From Archivesica marissinica (taxonomy: Eukaryota > Mollusca > Bivalvia > Venerida > Vesicomyidae), in assembly GCA_014843695.1 (NCBI GenBank), contig CM026387.1, positions 79,928,341 through 79,992,340 on the forward strand: a DNA stretch of 64,000 bases. The letters run 5' to 3'. Below the pieces are notes generated by a model. The model had not been told where the DNA came from. It saw only the letters and a program-made list of their open reading frames with translations, and searched no databases. The stretch's first letter is position 1, and every line of letters begins with the position of its first letter. Of this stretch, positions 27,701-40,300 are shown piece after piece. The position numbers and the translations under genes were made by a program.

Positions 27701-28263
27701 AAACAACTTCCTCAATCTGCCTTCAGATATGCGCTTAATATTTAACATGTTTTGCCTTTTACAATGTATTTCATCTTTGTTACCGTATATTTCCGACCAT
27801 TAGTCGGTCTCGGTCATAAATTTGACTTGAAAATGTTGATTTTAAGCTGGATCCTTTCATAAGTCGAGGGTACTTTATGGCATTCGTTACGACAATCGTT
27901 TATTCTCTCATATTTTAATGAAACTGAAATTTATTTTAGATATCTGGTTGACTTTTTTTCCAGTACAAATCACACAAAAAAATTCAACTTTTCAAAATTG
28001 TTTGTTGCTCGTTTCTCGGCCATATGTCGACATATTACTTTCATCACTTGTCTATATGAAAAATAGCTTGGCTTATGGTCGGGAATATACATGTAGGTAC
28101 ATCATAAAATGTTATGACATAGTAGATTCTGGATGTGACACCCGGGGTCTTCCTCCGCCAATAGTAACTGGATAGTCACCATATGACCTAAGCTGTTGGT
28201 GTGACTTTAAACCCCAAAAACAAACAAACAAAATTGATTCTGGCCGATAATGCGCAGCTCCAG

Positions 28264-28313
<50 letters not shown>

Positions 28314-31300
28314 GAGCTTATTTACCCTCGGTCAGCTAAATATTAGCAATGGTTACCATATATATAAAAGATAGTTTATGCACATTTATTTTGCAACAAT
28401 ATTTTACAACTTAAGTTTAATCACTCTCGAGACCTCATTCCTGAGGCAATGTGGAATTTTTACGTATATTGCATACGGGCACAATTGTAATGGCTACAGC
28501 TGGGCGCGAACTCTGGGCCCCTAACACCCGAAGCGAACATGCTACCACTGCGCTATCACAACGTCCACTGTAAAAGATACATACACTTGTCAGGTATATA
28601 GAGAATATTAGGTTACTGTCTTATAAATTAGGCGAGTTGGAGAAAATATACAAGGCGAGACTCTGCCAAGACTTGTATTTTTTCGGGTACGGTAACCTAA
28701 TATTTTATTTATCATATCTTCTCATGAAATGAAGGTTTAGAGAGGAAAGATCACCGAATATTCATGACCTGAAGATTATCGTATCATCTGAGAACATAAT
28801 TGTGATGTCATACACGCAGCGTTACGACACCACGAAAAGTTTATTAGGCATTGACTAATAAAGCAAAGTTTATTAGGCAGGCCATTTTTGACCATTATTA
28901 CGCATGAAGATGGGACAAATTAACATATTTGTGTAATATTTTTATATAATATATTATTGATTGTGATTTGTGTTGCAAGGTTATTGTATATTATTGTTTA
29001 TTGGTTATTATTATTGTATATTATTGATTAGGCAATGGTGATGTGTGTACCGGTGAGAACCCCATGAGAGATATATTGTTTAGTATATAGGCTGTATATT
29101 GCTTACTTTCTCTGTACAGTATAGCTAGTGTTACTTACACGTTATTCGCGATATTTCTTATTCTCAATGCATTCTAACGTTCCAACAAAGATTATTTCAT
29201 GTAAGGAAGCTATCTAGCTGGCTTGTGGAAGGTCGGTGTTTCTACCCGGGTGCCCATCCGTGCCTGGAATACTGATCAGAGGGGCACCTGGGGTCTTCCT
29301 GCACCAGGAATAGTAATCGGAGGGGCACCCAGGGTCTTCCTGCACCAGGAATACTGATCAGAGGGGCACCAGGGGTCTTCCTGCACCAGGAATACTGATC
29401 AAAGGGGCACCCAGGGGTCTTCCTGCACCAGGAATACTGATCAGAGGGGCATCCAGGGGTCTTCCTGCACCAGGAAATACTGATCAGAGGGGGTGTCTTA
29501 CTACACCAGGAATACTGATCAGAGGGGCAGGGGTCTTCCTGCACCAGGAATACTGATCAGAGGGGCACCCAGTGTCTTACTGCACCAGGAATACTGATCA
29601 GGGGGCACCCGGGGTATCACCATATGATCTAAGCTGTTTCGACTTTACACCTAAGAAACAAAACAAGCACATCAACAGCCAAGAAGACCATATTTTATCA
29701 TCTGCGGGTGATCATAACTAACTGGTCTGACTGTAAGTTGAATGAAACCGTGACGATATGCTTCGGAAATATGCAACGTTAAGTTGCGTTAGTTTATACA
29801 AATTTATTTTAGCTCGATTGCGAAACAAGTTATTTCAACTTATATAAATCACTCTCGAGACCTCATTCCTGATGGAATCCATCGCCACGAGGGAGAGAGA
29901 AGAGGCAACGTGGAATTTAAATGCCTTGCCTAAGCGCACAATCGTAATGGCTCCAGTGGGGCTCAAACTCCGGACCTTTCGTACCTGAAGCGAACGCTAA
30001 GTTGCGTTGATATTGACCTACTATACTGTACTTGAATTGCATGAGCTAGACCTGAACATGGCAAATTTTATTAAGCTAAACCAAAATTGTATGTTTTAAT
30101 TATGCGCCGGTCATTTGTACCCCTGGGAAAGGGTGGGGGCTTTTAATATTATAAGCACTGCACTGTGGGGACAGTTTGCTGGTGATGACCCCTATGAGAA
30201 CTTCATCCCTTCTGGCATGAAATCTCCGCCATTGACCATGATATTTGCAATTGTTTGCTGCAAAGTATAACCTGACAATTAACTGGTATAGCGCCGACAG
30301 TTCAGTAGCAAAAGTCTCTACTCCCTGTCTATTTTAATCAAATAATCGCTACCATTGACCAAGCTTTATTGGTGTGCGTGGCAGTTCATTGGTGTAACCA
30401 TGGCCCTCTGCTGGATTTGGACTCTGAGACCCGGTTCCAGGATTACACATGACTCGCGCTTAAACAAAGCACCTTTTGTTAATGGATAAAGTTTTTAATG
30501 ATGTGCATTTTTGAAAAATTTAAATAGATATGTATTTTTTATCCGTTAGGCTGTTATAAGTTAATCGCTGGGGTTAATAACATGTGAACCCTGTGGGCTC
30601 TGATCAACCAATCAGAAATATTGAGGCTGAATAACCTGTGAACCCTGAGCTCTGCTCAACCAATCAGAAATATTGAGGCTGAATAACCTGTGAACCCTGA
30701 GCTCTGCTCAACCAATCAGAAATATTGAGGCTGAATAACCTGTGAACCCTGAGCTCTGCTCAACCAATCAGAAATATTGAGGCTGAATAACCTGTGAACC
30801 CTGAGCTCTGCTCAACCAATCAGAAATATTGAGGCTGAATAACCTGTGAACCCTGAGCTCTGCTCAACCAATCAGAAATATTGAGGCTGAATAACCTGTG
30901 AACCCTGAGCTCTGCTCAACCAATCAGAAATATTGAGGCTGAATACCCTGTGAACCCTGAGCTCTGCTCAACCAATCAGAAATATTGAGGCTGAATACCC
31001 TGTGAACCCTGAGCTCTGCTCAACCAATCAGAATTATTGAGGCTGAATAACCTGTGAACCCTGAGCTCTGCTCAACCAATCAGAATTATTGAGGCTGAAT
31101 AACCTGTGAACCCTGAGCTCTGATCAACCAATCGGAAATATTGAGGCTGAATTTGAGAAAAGTTTCTCCAGACCAACTCCTATTCTTAATATTCTATGCT
31201 GAACATTTCTTCACCAGGAACTGAATTTGCAGCATAAGATTTAATGAATGTTAAAACATGAAGCTTTGCAATGTGTGTGTCTTACGTTTATTTATCGTTG

Positions 31301-34300
31301 CTACCTGTTGCCCATATGAGCGGCGCCTCCTGAAGAGATTAGTCATTTTAGATTTTTGGAGGATAGTGCAATGATAGAGACAGACACCCATTCCAGAGTC
31401 TCCTCTAGTTCTTTTACGTGCACAGTGTAAAGCACCGACACGAGACCTTCGTTTAAAGTCCCATCTGAAAGACTGTTAATTTTATTAGGGTCAGACGGTG
31501 GATCGAACCTGTGATCCCTGGGTTACCAGTCCAGCGTGTTACCACTGGACTACAGATCCGTCAGCCTTGCAATAAACTGACTGTGGTGTTAAATGCAGTA
31601 TTGAGTGGTCAATCTGTGGTAATGACTGCTATGCATATCACTACAAATATGGCAGATTTGTAGTCTGTGGATATTGTGGGTGGGGTTATAATATGAAACA
31701 CTAGAGAATATAATTTATATCAGCCTAGATTGGTTTGTATAAGATGTATGTATTTTCCCTATTAAATGCAACATAGCGATACCTATTTAACCCATTTACT
31801 TTTTGTTTTCTTTAATGTAGCATGTGCATTCACATTTTCAAATCCCCCCCTCCCAACATCCTCACACCCAAATCCCCCCCCCTCCCAACATCCTCACACT
31901 CAAATCCCCACCCAACCATAAGCCATCATATCTAAATACACAAATAATGACCATGACCTTTGCTTGCAAATTAGTATTCCCACAATGCACAGCAAGGAGT
32001 ACTGAGCACAATCAGCTCCACCAATACATTGATTGTGCTATTGATCATTAGATAAGATAACAGTTAAATGGCATGTAAATATACCAGTAACTGTTGGAAT
32101 GGGTAACAGGTGGAGAAGTGTGTGCAAATTGCACTGCGATTGATGGGTACTCAGTGTGCGAGTGGTGTAGGTCGCTTACTTAAGTCACTAAACTCCTGGG
32201 ATTGATGGGTACTCAGTGGGCGAGTGGTGTAGGTCGCTTACTTAAGTCACTAAACTCCTGGGATTGATGGGTACTCAGTGGGCGAGTGGTGTAGGTCGCT
32301 TACTTAAGTCACTAAACTCCTGGGATTGATGGGTACTCAGTGGGCGAGTGGTGTAGGTCGCTTACTTAAGTCACTAAACTCCTGGGATTGATGGGTACTC
32401 AGTGGGCGAGTGGTGTAGGTCGCTTACTTAAGTCACTAAACTCCTGGGATTGATGGGTACTCAGTGGGCGAGTGGTGTAGGTCGCTTACTTAAGTCACTA
32501 AACTCCTGGGATTGATGGGTACTCAGTGGGCGAGTGGTGTAGGTCGCTTACTTAAGTCACTAAACTCCTGGGATTGATGGGTACTCAGTGGGCGAGTGGT
32601 GTAGGTCGCTTACTTAAGTCACTAAACTCCTGGGATTGATGGGTACTCAGTGGGCGAGTGGTGTAGGTCGCTTACTTAAGTCACTAAACTCCTGGGATTG
32701 ATGGGTACTCAGTGGGCGAGTTGTGTAGGTCGCTTACTTAAGTCACTAAACTCCTGGGATTGATGGGTACTCAGTGTGCGAGTGGTGTAGGTCGCTTACT
32801 TAAGTCACTAAACTCCTGGGATTGATGGGTACTCAGTGTGCGAGTGGTGTAGGTCGCTTACTTAAGTCACTAAACTCCTGGGATTGATGGGTACTCAGTG
32901 TGCGAGTGGTGTAGGTCGCTTACTTAAGTCACTAAACTCCTGGGATTGATGGGTACTCAGTGTGCGAGTGGTGTAGGTCGCTTACTTAAGTCACTAAACT
33001 CCTGGGATTGATGGGTACTCAGTGTGTGAGTGGTGTAGGTCGCTTACTTAAGTCACTAAACTCCTGGGATTGATGGGTACTCAGTGTGCGAGTGGTGTAG
33101 GTCGCTTACTTAAGTCACTAAACTCCTGGGATTGATGGGTACTCAGTGTGCGAGTGGTGTAGGTCGCTTACTTAAGTCACTAAACTCCTGGGATTGATGG
33201 GTACTCAGTGTGCGAGTGGTGTAGGTCGCTTACTTAAGTCACTAAACTCCTGGGATCAATGGGTACTCAGTGTGCGAGTGGTGTAGATCGCTTACTTAAG
33301 TCACTAAACTCCTGGGATTGATGGGTACTCAGTGTGCGAGTGGTGTAGGTCGCTTATTTAAGTCACTAAACTCCTGGGATTGATGGGTACTCAGTGTGCG
33401 AGTGGTGTAGGTCGCTTACTTAAGTCACTAAACTCCTGGGATTGATGGGTACTCAGTGTGCGAGTGGTGTAGATCGCTTACTTAAGTCACTAAACTCCTG
33501 GGATTGATGGGTACTCAGTGTGCGAGTGGTGTAGGTCGCTTATTTAAGTCACTAAACTCCTGGGATTGATGGGTACTCAGTGTGCGAGTGGTGTAGGTCG
33601 CTTACTTAAGTCACTAAACTCATGGGATTGATGGGTACTCAGTGTGCGAGTGGTGTAGGTCGCTTACTTAAGTCACTAAACTCCTGGGATTGATGGGTAC
33701 TCAGTGTGCGAGTGGTGTAGGTCGCTTACTTAAGTCACTAAACTCCTGGGATTGATGGGTACTCGGTGTGCGAGTGGTGTAGGTCGCTTACTTAAGTCAC
33801 TAAACTCCTGGGATTGATGGGTACTCAGTGTGCGAGTGGTGTAGGTCGCTTACTTAAGTCACTAAACTCCTGGGATTGATGGGTACTCGGTGTGCGAGTG
33901 GTGTAGGTCGCTTACTTAAGTCACTAAACTCCTGGGATTGATGGGTACTCGGTGTGCGAGTGGTGTAGGTCGCTTACTTAAGTCACTAAACTCCTGGGAT
34001 TGATGGGTACTCAGTGGGCGAGTGGTGTAGGTCGCTTACTTAAGTCACTAAACTCCTGGGATTGATGGGTACTCAGTGGGCGAGTGGTGTAGGTCGCTTA
34101 CTTAAGTCACTAAACTCCTGGGATTGATGGGTACTCAGTGGGCGAGTGGTGTAGGTCGCTTACTTGAGTCACTAAACTCCTGGGATTGATGGGTACTCAG
34201 TGGGCGAGTGGTGTAGGTCGCTTACTTAAGTCACTAAACTCCTGGGATTGATGGGTACTCAGTGGGCGAGTGGTGTAGGTCGCTTACTTAAGTCACATTG

Positions 34301-37300
34301 ATGGGTACTCAGTGGGCGAGTGGTGTTGGTCGCTTACTTAAGTCACTAAACTCCTGGGATTGATGGGTACTCAGTGGGCGAGTGGTGTAGGTCGCTTACT
34401 TAAGTCACTAAACTCCTGGGATTGATGGGTACTCAGTGGGCGAGTGGTGTAGGTCGCTTACTTAAGTCACTAAACTCCTGGGATTGATGGGTACTCAGTG
34501 GGCGAGTGGTGTAGGTCGCTTACTTAAGTCACTAAACTCCTGGGATTGATGGGTACTCAGTGGGCGAGTGGTGTAGGTCGCTTACTTAAGTCACTAAACT
34601 CCTGGGATTGATGGGTACTCAGTGGGCGAGTGGTGTAGGTCGCTTACTTAAGTCACATTGATGGGTACTCAGTGGGCGAGTGGTGTAGGTCGCTTACTTA
34701 AATCACTAAACTCCTGGGATTGATGGGTACTCAGTGGGCGAGTGGTGTAGGTCGCTTACTTAAGTCACTAAACTCCTGGGATTGATGGGTACTCAGTGGG
34801 CGAGTGGTGTAGGTCGCTTACTTAAGTCACTAAACTCTCACTGCTGCTGGTTCCAATCCCACTGTGTCATGAGGAAGAAAAAACCATTTGCGAACCAACT
34901 TTTAACAACTTATATTAATCACTCTCGTTGGTGCGGATGAAAGCATATATGTTGTCATTCATGTGGGAGGAAACCGGAGCACCCGGAGAAAACCCACCTG
35001 TCTGATCTGGCGACCATCATACCATATGAGGAAGGTATATAGCTGACTTGCAGAAGATCAGTGGTTCTACCAGGGTGCCTGTCTGCTTGAAATACTGCAC
35101 CTTCACCCAGGTTCTTCCTTTACCAATAATAATTGGAAAGTCGCCGTATGACCTAAGCTTTTGGTGCAACATTAAACTGCAACAACAAACGAATCAACTG
35201 GGATACAAACACTGCACCATTTGCTTAAGCACTTATACACTACAAGCCATCTCATCAGGATCTGCACTTTTTGCCAGTAATACTATTTTTAGACAAAATT
35301 ACCTATTTTGATAAATGAACTGGTCCAAAGGTAATTTTCTTATTAATTTATTGGTTTAAAGATATCCTGGACCAGTCCATGCCAGTTAGTTGGTGTGTAA
35401 TGGGTTAAGCTATCAGTTATCAAGTACTTTTCCTAAATATTATCTTAAACAATTATATTTTGGCAATTAGTGAAGATTTATCATGTCCCTTTTTTAGCAT
35501 TTCAGATGAATTTGCCCCCAAACCTCCTGAAATGAAATGAAAAGCTCTGCTTAGATGTGTTCCACAGCTCTTGTACAACAAAGCATAATATTAGTTAATG
35601 CACGATACAGAATTTATAAGAGGATGTCTAGCTGTCATGCATTCTGACTTCCAATGTAAGAGGATGTCTAGCTGTTATGCATTCTGACTTCCAATGTAAG
35701 AGGATGTCTAGCTGTTATGCATTCTGACTTCCAATGTAAGCAGATGTCTAGCTGGCATGCATTCTGACTTCCATTGTAAGAGGATGTCTAGCTGTCATGC
35801 ATTCTGTCTTCCAATGTAAGCGGATGTCTAGCTGTCACGCATTCTGACTTCCAATGTAAGAGGATGTCTAGCTGTCACGCATTCTGACTTCCATTGTAAG
35901 AGGATGTCTAGCTGTCATGCATTCTGACTTCCATTGTAAGAGGATGTCTAGCTGGCATGCATTCTGACTTCCATTGTAAGAGGATGTCTAGCTGTCATGC
36001 ATTCTGACTTCCAATGTAAGAGGATGTCTAGCTGTCATGCATTCTGACTTCCATTGTAAGAGGATGTCTAGCTGTCATGCATTCTGACTTCCATTGTAAG
36101 AGGATGTCTAGCTGTCATGCATTCTGACTTCCAATGTAAGAGGATGTCTAGCTGTCATGCATTCTGACTTCCAATGTAAGAGGATGTCTAGCTGGCATGC
36201 ATTCTGACTTCCATTGTAAGAGGATGTCTAGCTGTCATGCATTCTGACTTCCATTGTAAGCAGATGTCTAGCTGTCATGCATTCTGTCTTCCATTGTAAG
36301 AGGATGTCTAGCTGTCATGCATTCTGTCTTCCATTGTAAGAGGATGTCTAGCTGTCATGCATTCTGTCTTCCATTGTAAGAGGATGTCTAGCTGTCATGC
36401 ATTCTGACTTCCAATGTAAGAGGATGTCTAGCTGTCATGCATTCTGTCTTCCATTGTAAGAGGATGTCTAGCTGTCATGCATTCTGACTTCCATTGTAAG
36501 AGGATGTCTAGCTGTCATGCATTCTGACTTCCAATGTAAGCAGATGTCTAGCTGGCATGCATTCTGACTTCCATTGTAAGAGGATGTCTAGCTGTCATGC
36601 ATTCTGTCTTCCAATGTAAGCGGATGTCTAGCTGTCACGCATTCTGACTTCCAATGTAAGAGGATGTCTAGCTGTCACGCATTCTGACTTCCAATGTAAG
36701 AGGATGTCTAGCTGTCATGCATTCTGACTTCCAATGTAAGAGGATGTCTAGCTGTCATGCATTCTGACTTCCAATGTAAGAGGATGTCTAGCTGTCATGC
36801 ATTCTGACTTCCAATGTAAGCAGATGTCTAGCTGGCATGCATTCTGACTTCCATTGTAAGAGGCTGTCATGCATTCTGACTTCCATTGTAAGCAGATGTC
36901 TAGCTGTCATGCATTCTGTCTTCCATTGTAAGAGGATGTCTAGCTGTCATGCATTCTGTCTTCCATTGTAAGAGGATGTCTAGCTGTCATGCATTCTGTC
37001 TTCCATTGTAAGAGGATGTCTAGCTGTCATGCATTCTGACTTCCAATGTAAGAGGATGTCTAGCTGTCATGCATTCTGTCTTCCATTGTAAGAGGATGTC
37101 TAGCTGTCATGCATTCTGACTTCCATTGTAAGAGGATGTCTAGCTGTCATGCATTCTGACTTCCAATGTAAGCAGATGTCTAGCTGGCATGCATTCTGAC
37201 TTCCATTGTAAGAGGATGTCTAGCTGTCATGCATTCTGTCTTCCAATGTAAGCGGATGTCTAGCTGTCACGCATTCTGACTTCCAATGTAAGAGGATGTC

Positions 37301-40300
37301 TAGCTGTCACGCATTCTGACTTCCATTGTAAGAGGATGTCTAGCTGTCATGCATTCTGACTTCCATTGTAAGAGGATGTCTAGCTGTCATGCATTCTGAC
37401 TTCCATTGTAAGAGGATGTCTAGCTGTCATGCATTCTGACTTCCAATGTAATAGGGTGTCTAGCTGTCATGCATTCTGACTTCCAATGTAAGCAGATGTC
37501 TAGCTGTCATGCATTCTGACTTCCAATGTAAGAGGATGTCTAGCTGTCATGCATTCTGACTTCCATTGTAAGAGGATGTCTAGCTGTCATGCATTCTGTC
37601 TTCCAATGTAAGCGGATGTCTAGCTGTCACGCATTCTGACTTCCAATGTAAGAGGATGTCTAGCTGTCATGCATTCTGACTTCCAATGTAAGCAGATGTC
37701 TAGCTGGCATGCATTCTGACTTCCATTGTAAGAGGATGTCTAGCTGTCATGCATTCTGTCTTCCAATGTAAGCGGATGTCTAGCTGTCACGCATTCTGAC
37801 TTCCAATGTAAGAGGATGTTTAGCTGTCACGCATTCTGACTTCCATTGTAAGAGGATGTCTAGCTGTCATGCATTCTGACTTCCATTGTAAGAGGATGTC
37901 TAGCTGTCATGCATTCTGACTTCCAATGTAATAGGGTGTCTAGCTGTCATGCATTCTGACTTCCAATGTAAGCAGATGTCTAGCTGTCATGCATTCTGAC
38001 TTCCAATGTAAGAGGATGTCTAGCTGTCATGCATTCTGACTTCCATTGTAAGAGGATGTCTAGCTGTCATGCATTCTGACTTCCATTGTAAGAGGATGTC
38101 TAGCTGTCATGCATTCTGATTTCCAATGTAAGATGATGTCTAGCTGTCATTCATTCTGACTTCCATTGTAAGCAGATGTCTAGCTGTCATGCATTCTGAC
38201 TTCCATTGTAAGAGGATGTCTAGCTGTCATGCATTCTGACTTCCAATGTAAGTGGGTGTCTAGCTGTCATGCATTCTGATTTCCATTGTAAGAGGATGTC
38301 TAGCTGTCACGCATTCTGACTTCCAATGTAAGAGGATGTCTAGCTGTCATGCATTCTGACTTTCAATGTAAGAGGATGTCTAGCTGGCATGCATTCTGAC
38401 TTCCAATGTAAGAGGATGTCTAGCTGTCACGCATTCTGACTTCCAATGTAAGAGGATGTCTAGCTGTCATGCATTCTGACTTCCAATGTAAGAGGATGTC
38501 TAGCTGTCATGCATTCTGACTTCCAATGTAAGCAGATGTCTAGCTGGCATGCATTCTGACTTCCATTGTAAGAGGATGTCTAGCTGTCATGCATTCTGTC
38601 TTCCAATGTAAGCGGATGTCTAGCTGTCACGCATTCTGACTTCCAATGTAAGAGGATGTCTAGCTGTCACGCATTCTGACTTCCATTGTAAGAGGATGTC
38701 TAGCTGTCATGCATTCTGACTTCCATTGTAAGAGGATGTCTAGCTGTCATGCATTCTGACTTCCATTGTAAGAGGATGTCTAGCTGTCATGCATTCTGAC
38801 TTCCAATGTAATAGGGTGTCTAGCTGTCATGCATTCTGACTTCCAATGTAAGCAGATGTCTAGCTGTCATGCATTCTGACTTCCAATGTAAGAGGATGTC
38901 TAGCTGTCATGCATTCTGACTTCCATTGTAAGAGGATGTCTAGCTGTCATGCATTCTGACTTCCATTGTAAGAGGATGTCTAGCTGTCATGCATTTTGAC
39001 TTACAATGTAAGAGGGTGTCTAGCTGTCATACATTCTGACTTCCAATGTAAGAGGATGTCTAGCTGTCATGCATTCTGACTTCCAATGTAAGAGGATGTC
39101 TAGCTGTCACGCATTCTGACTTCCAATGTAAGCAGATGTCTAGCTGGCATGCATTCTGACTTCCATTGTAAGAGGATGTCTAGCTGTCATGCATTCTGAC
39201 TTCCATTGTAAGAGGATGTCTAGCTGTCATGCATTCTGTCTTCCATTGTAAGAGGATGTCTAGCTGTCATGCATTCTGACTTCCATTGTAAGAGGATGTC
39301 TAGCTGTCATGCATTCTGACTTCCAATGTAAGCAGTTGTCTAGCTGGCATGCATTCTGACTTCCAATGTAAGAGGATGTCTAGCTGTCATGCATTCTGTC
39401 TTCCATTGTAAGAGGATGTCTAGCTGTCATGCATTCTGACTTCCATTGTAAGAGGATGTCTAGCTGGCATGCATTCTGACTTCCAATGTAAGAGGATGTC
39501 TAGCTGTCACGTATTCTGACTTCCATTGTAAGAGGATGTCTAGCTGTCATGCATTCTGACTTCCAATGTAAGAGGGTGTCTAGCTGTCATGCATTCTGAC
39601 TTCCATTGTAAGAGGATGTCTAGCTGTCACGTATTCTGACTTCCATTGTAAGAGGATGTCTAGCTGTCATGCATTCTGACTTCCAATGTAAGAGGGTGTC
39701 TAGCTGTCATGCATTCTGACTTCCATTGTAAGAGGATGTCTAGCTGTCACGTATTCTGACTTCCATTGTAAGAGGATGTCTAGCTGTCATGCATTCTGAC
39801 TTCCAATGTAAGAGGGTGTCTAGCTGTCATGCATTCTGACTTCCATTGTAAGAGGATGTCTAGCTGTCACGTATTCTGACTTCCATTGTAAGAGGATGTC
39901 TAGCTGTCATGCATTCTGACTTCCAATGTAAGAGGGTGTCTAGCTGTCATGCATTCTGACTTCCATTGTAAGAGGATGTCTAGCTGTCACGCATTCTGAC
40001 TTCCAATGTAAGAGGATGTCTAGCTGTCATGCATTCTGACTTCCAATGTAAGAGGATGTCTAGCTGTCATGCATTCTGACTTCCATTGTAAGCAGATGTC
40101 TAGCTGTCATGCATTCTGACTTCCATTGTAAGAGGATGTCTAGCTGTCACGCATTCTGACTTCCAATGTAAGAGGATGTCTAGCTGTCATGCATTCTGAC
40201 TTCCAATGTAAGAGGATGTCTAGCTGTCATGCATTCTGACTTCCATTGTAAGCAGATGTCTAGCTGGCATGCATTCTGACTTCCAATGTAAGAGGATGTC

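Noticed and set aside
27506..28175. Small plus-strand frames near 27506-28175
   Set aside because: They fall in a TIR element and SINE-B tail and show no recognisable motif.
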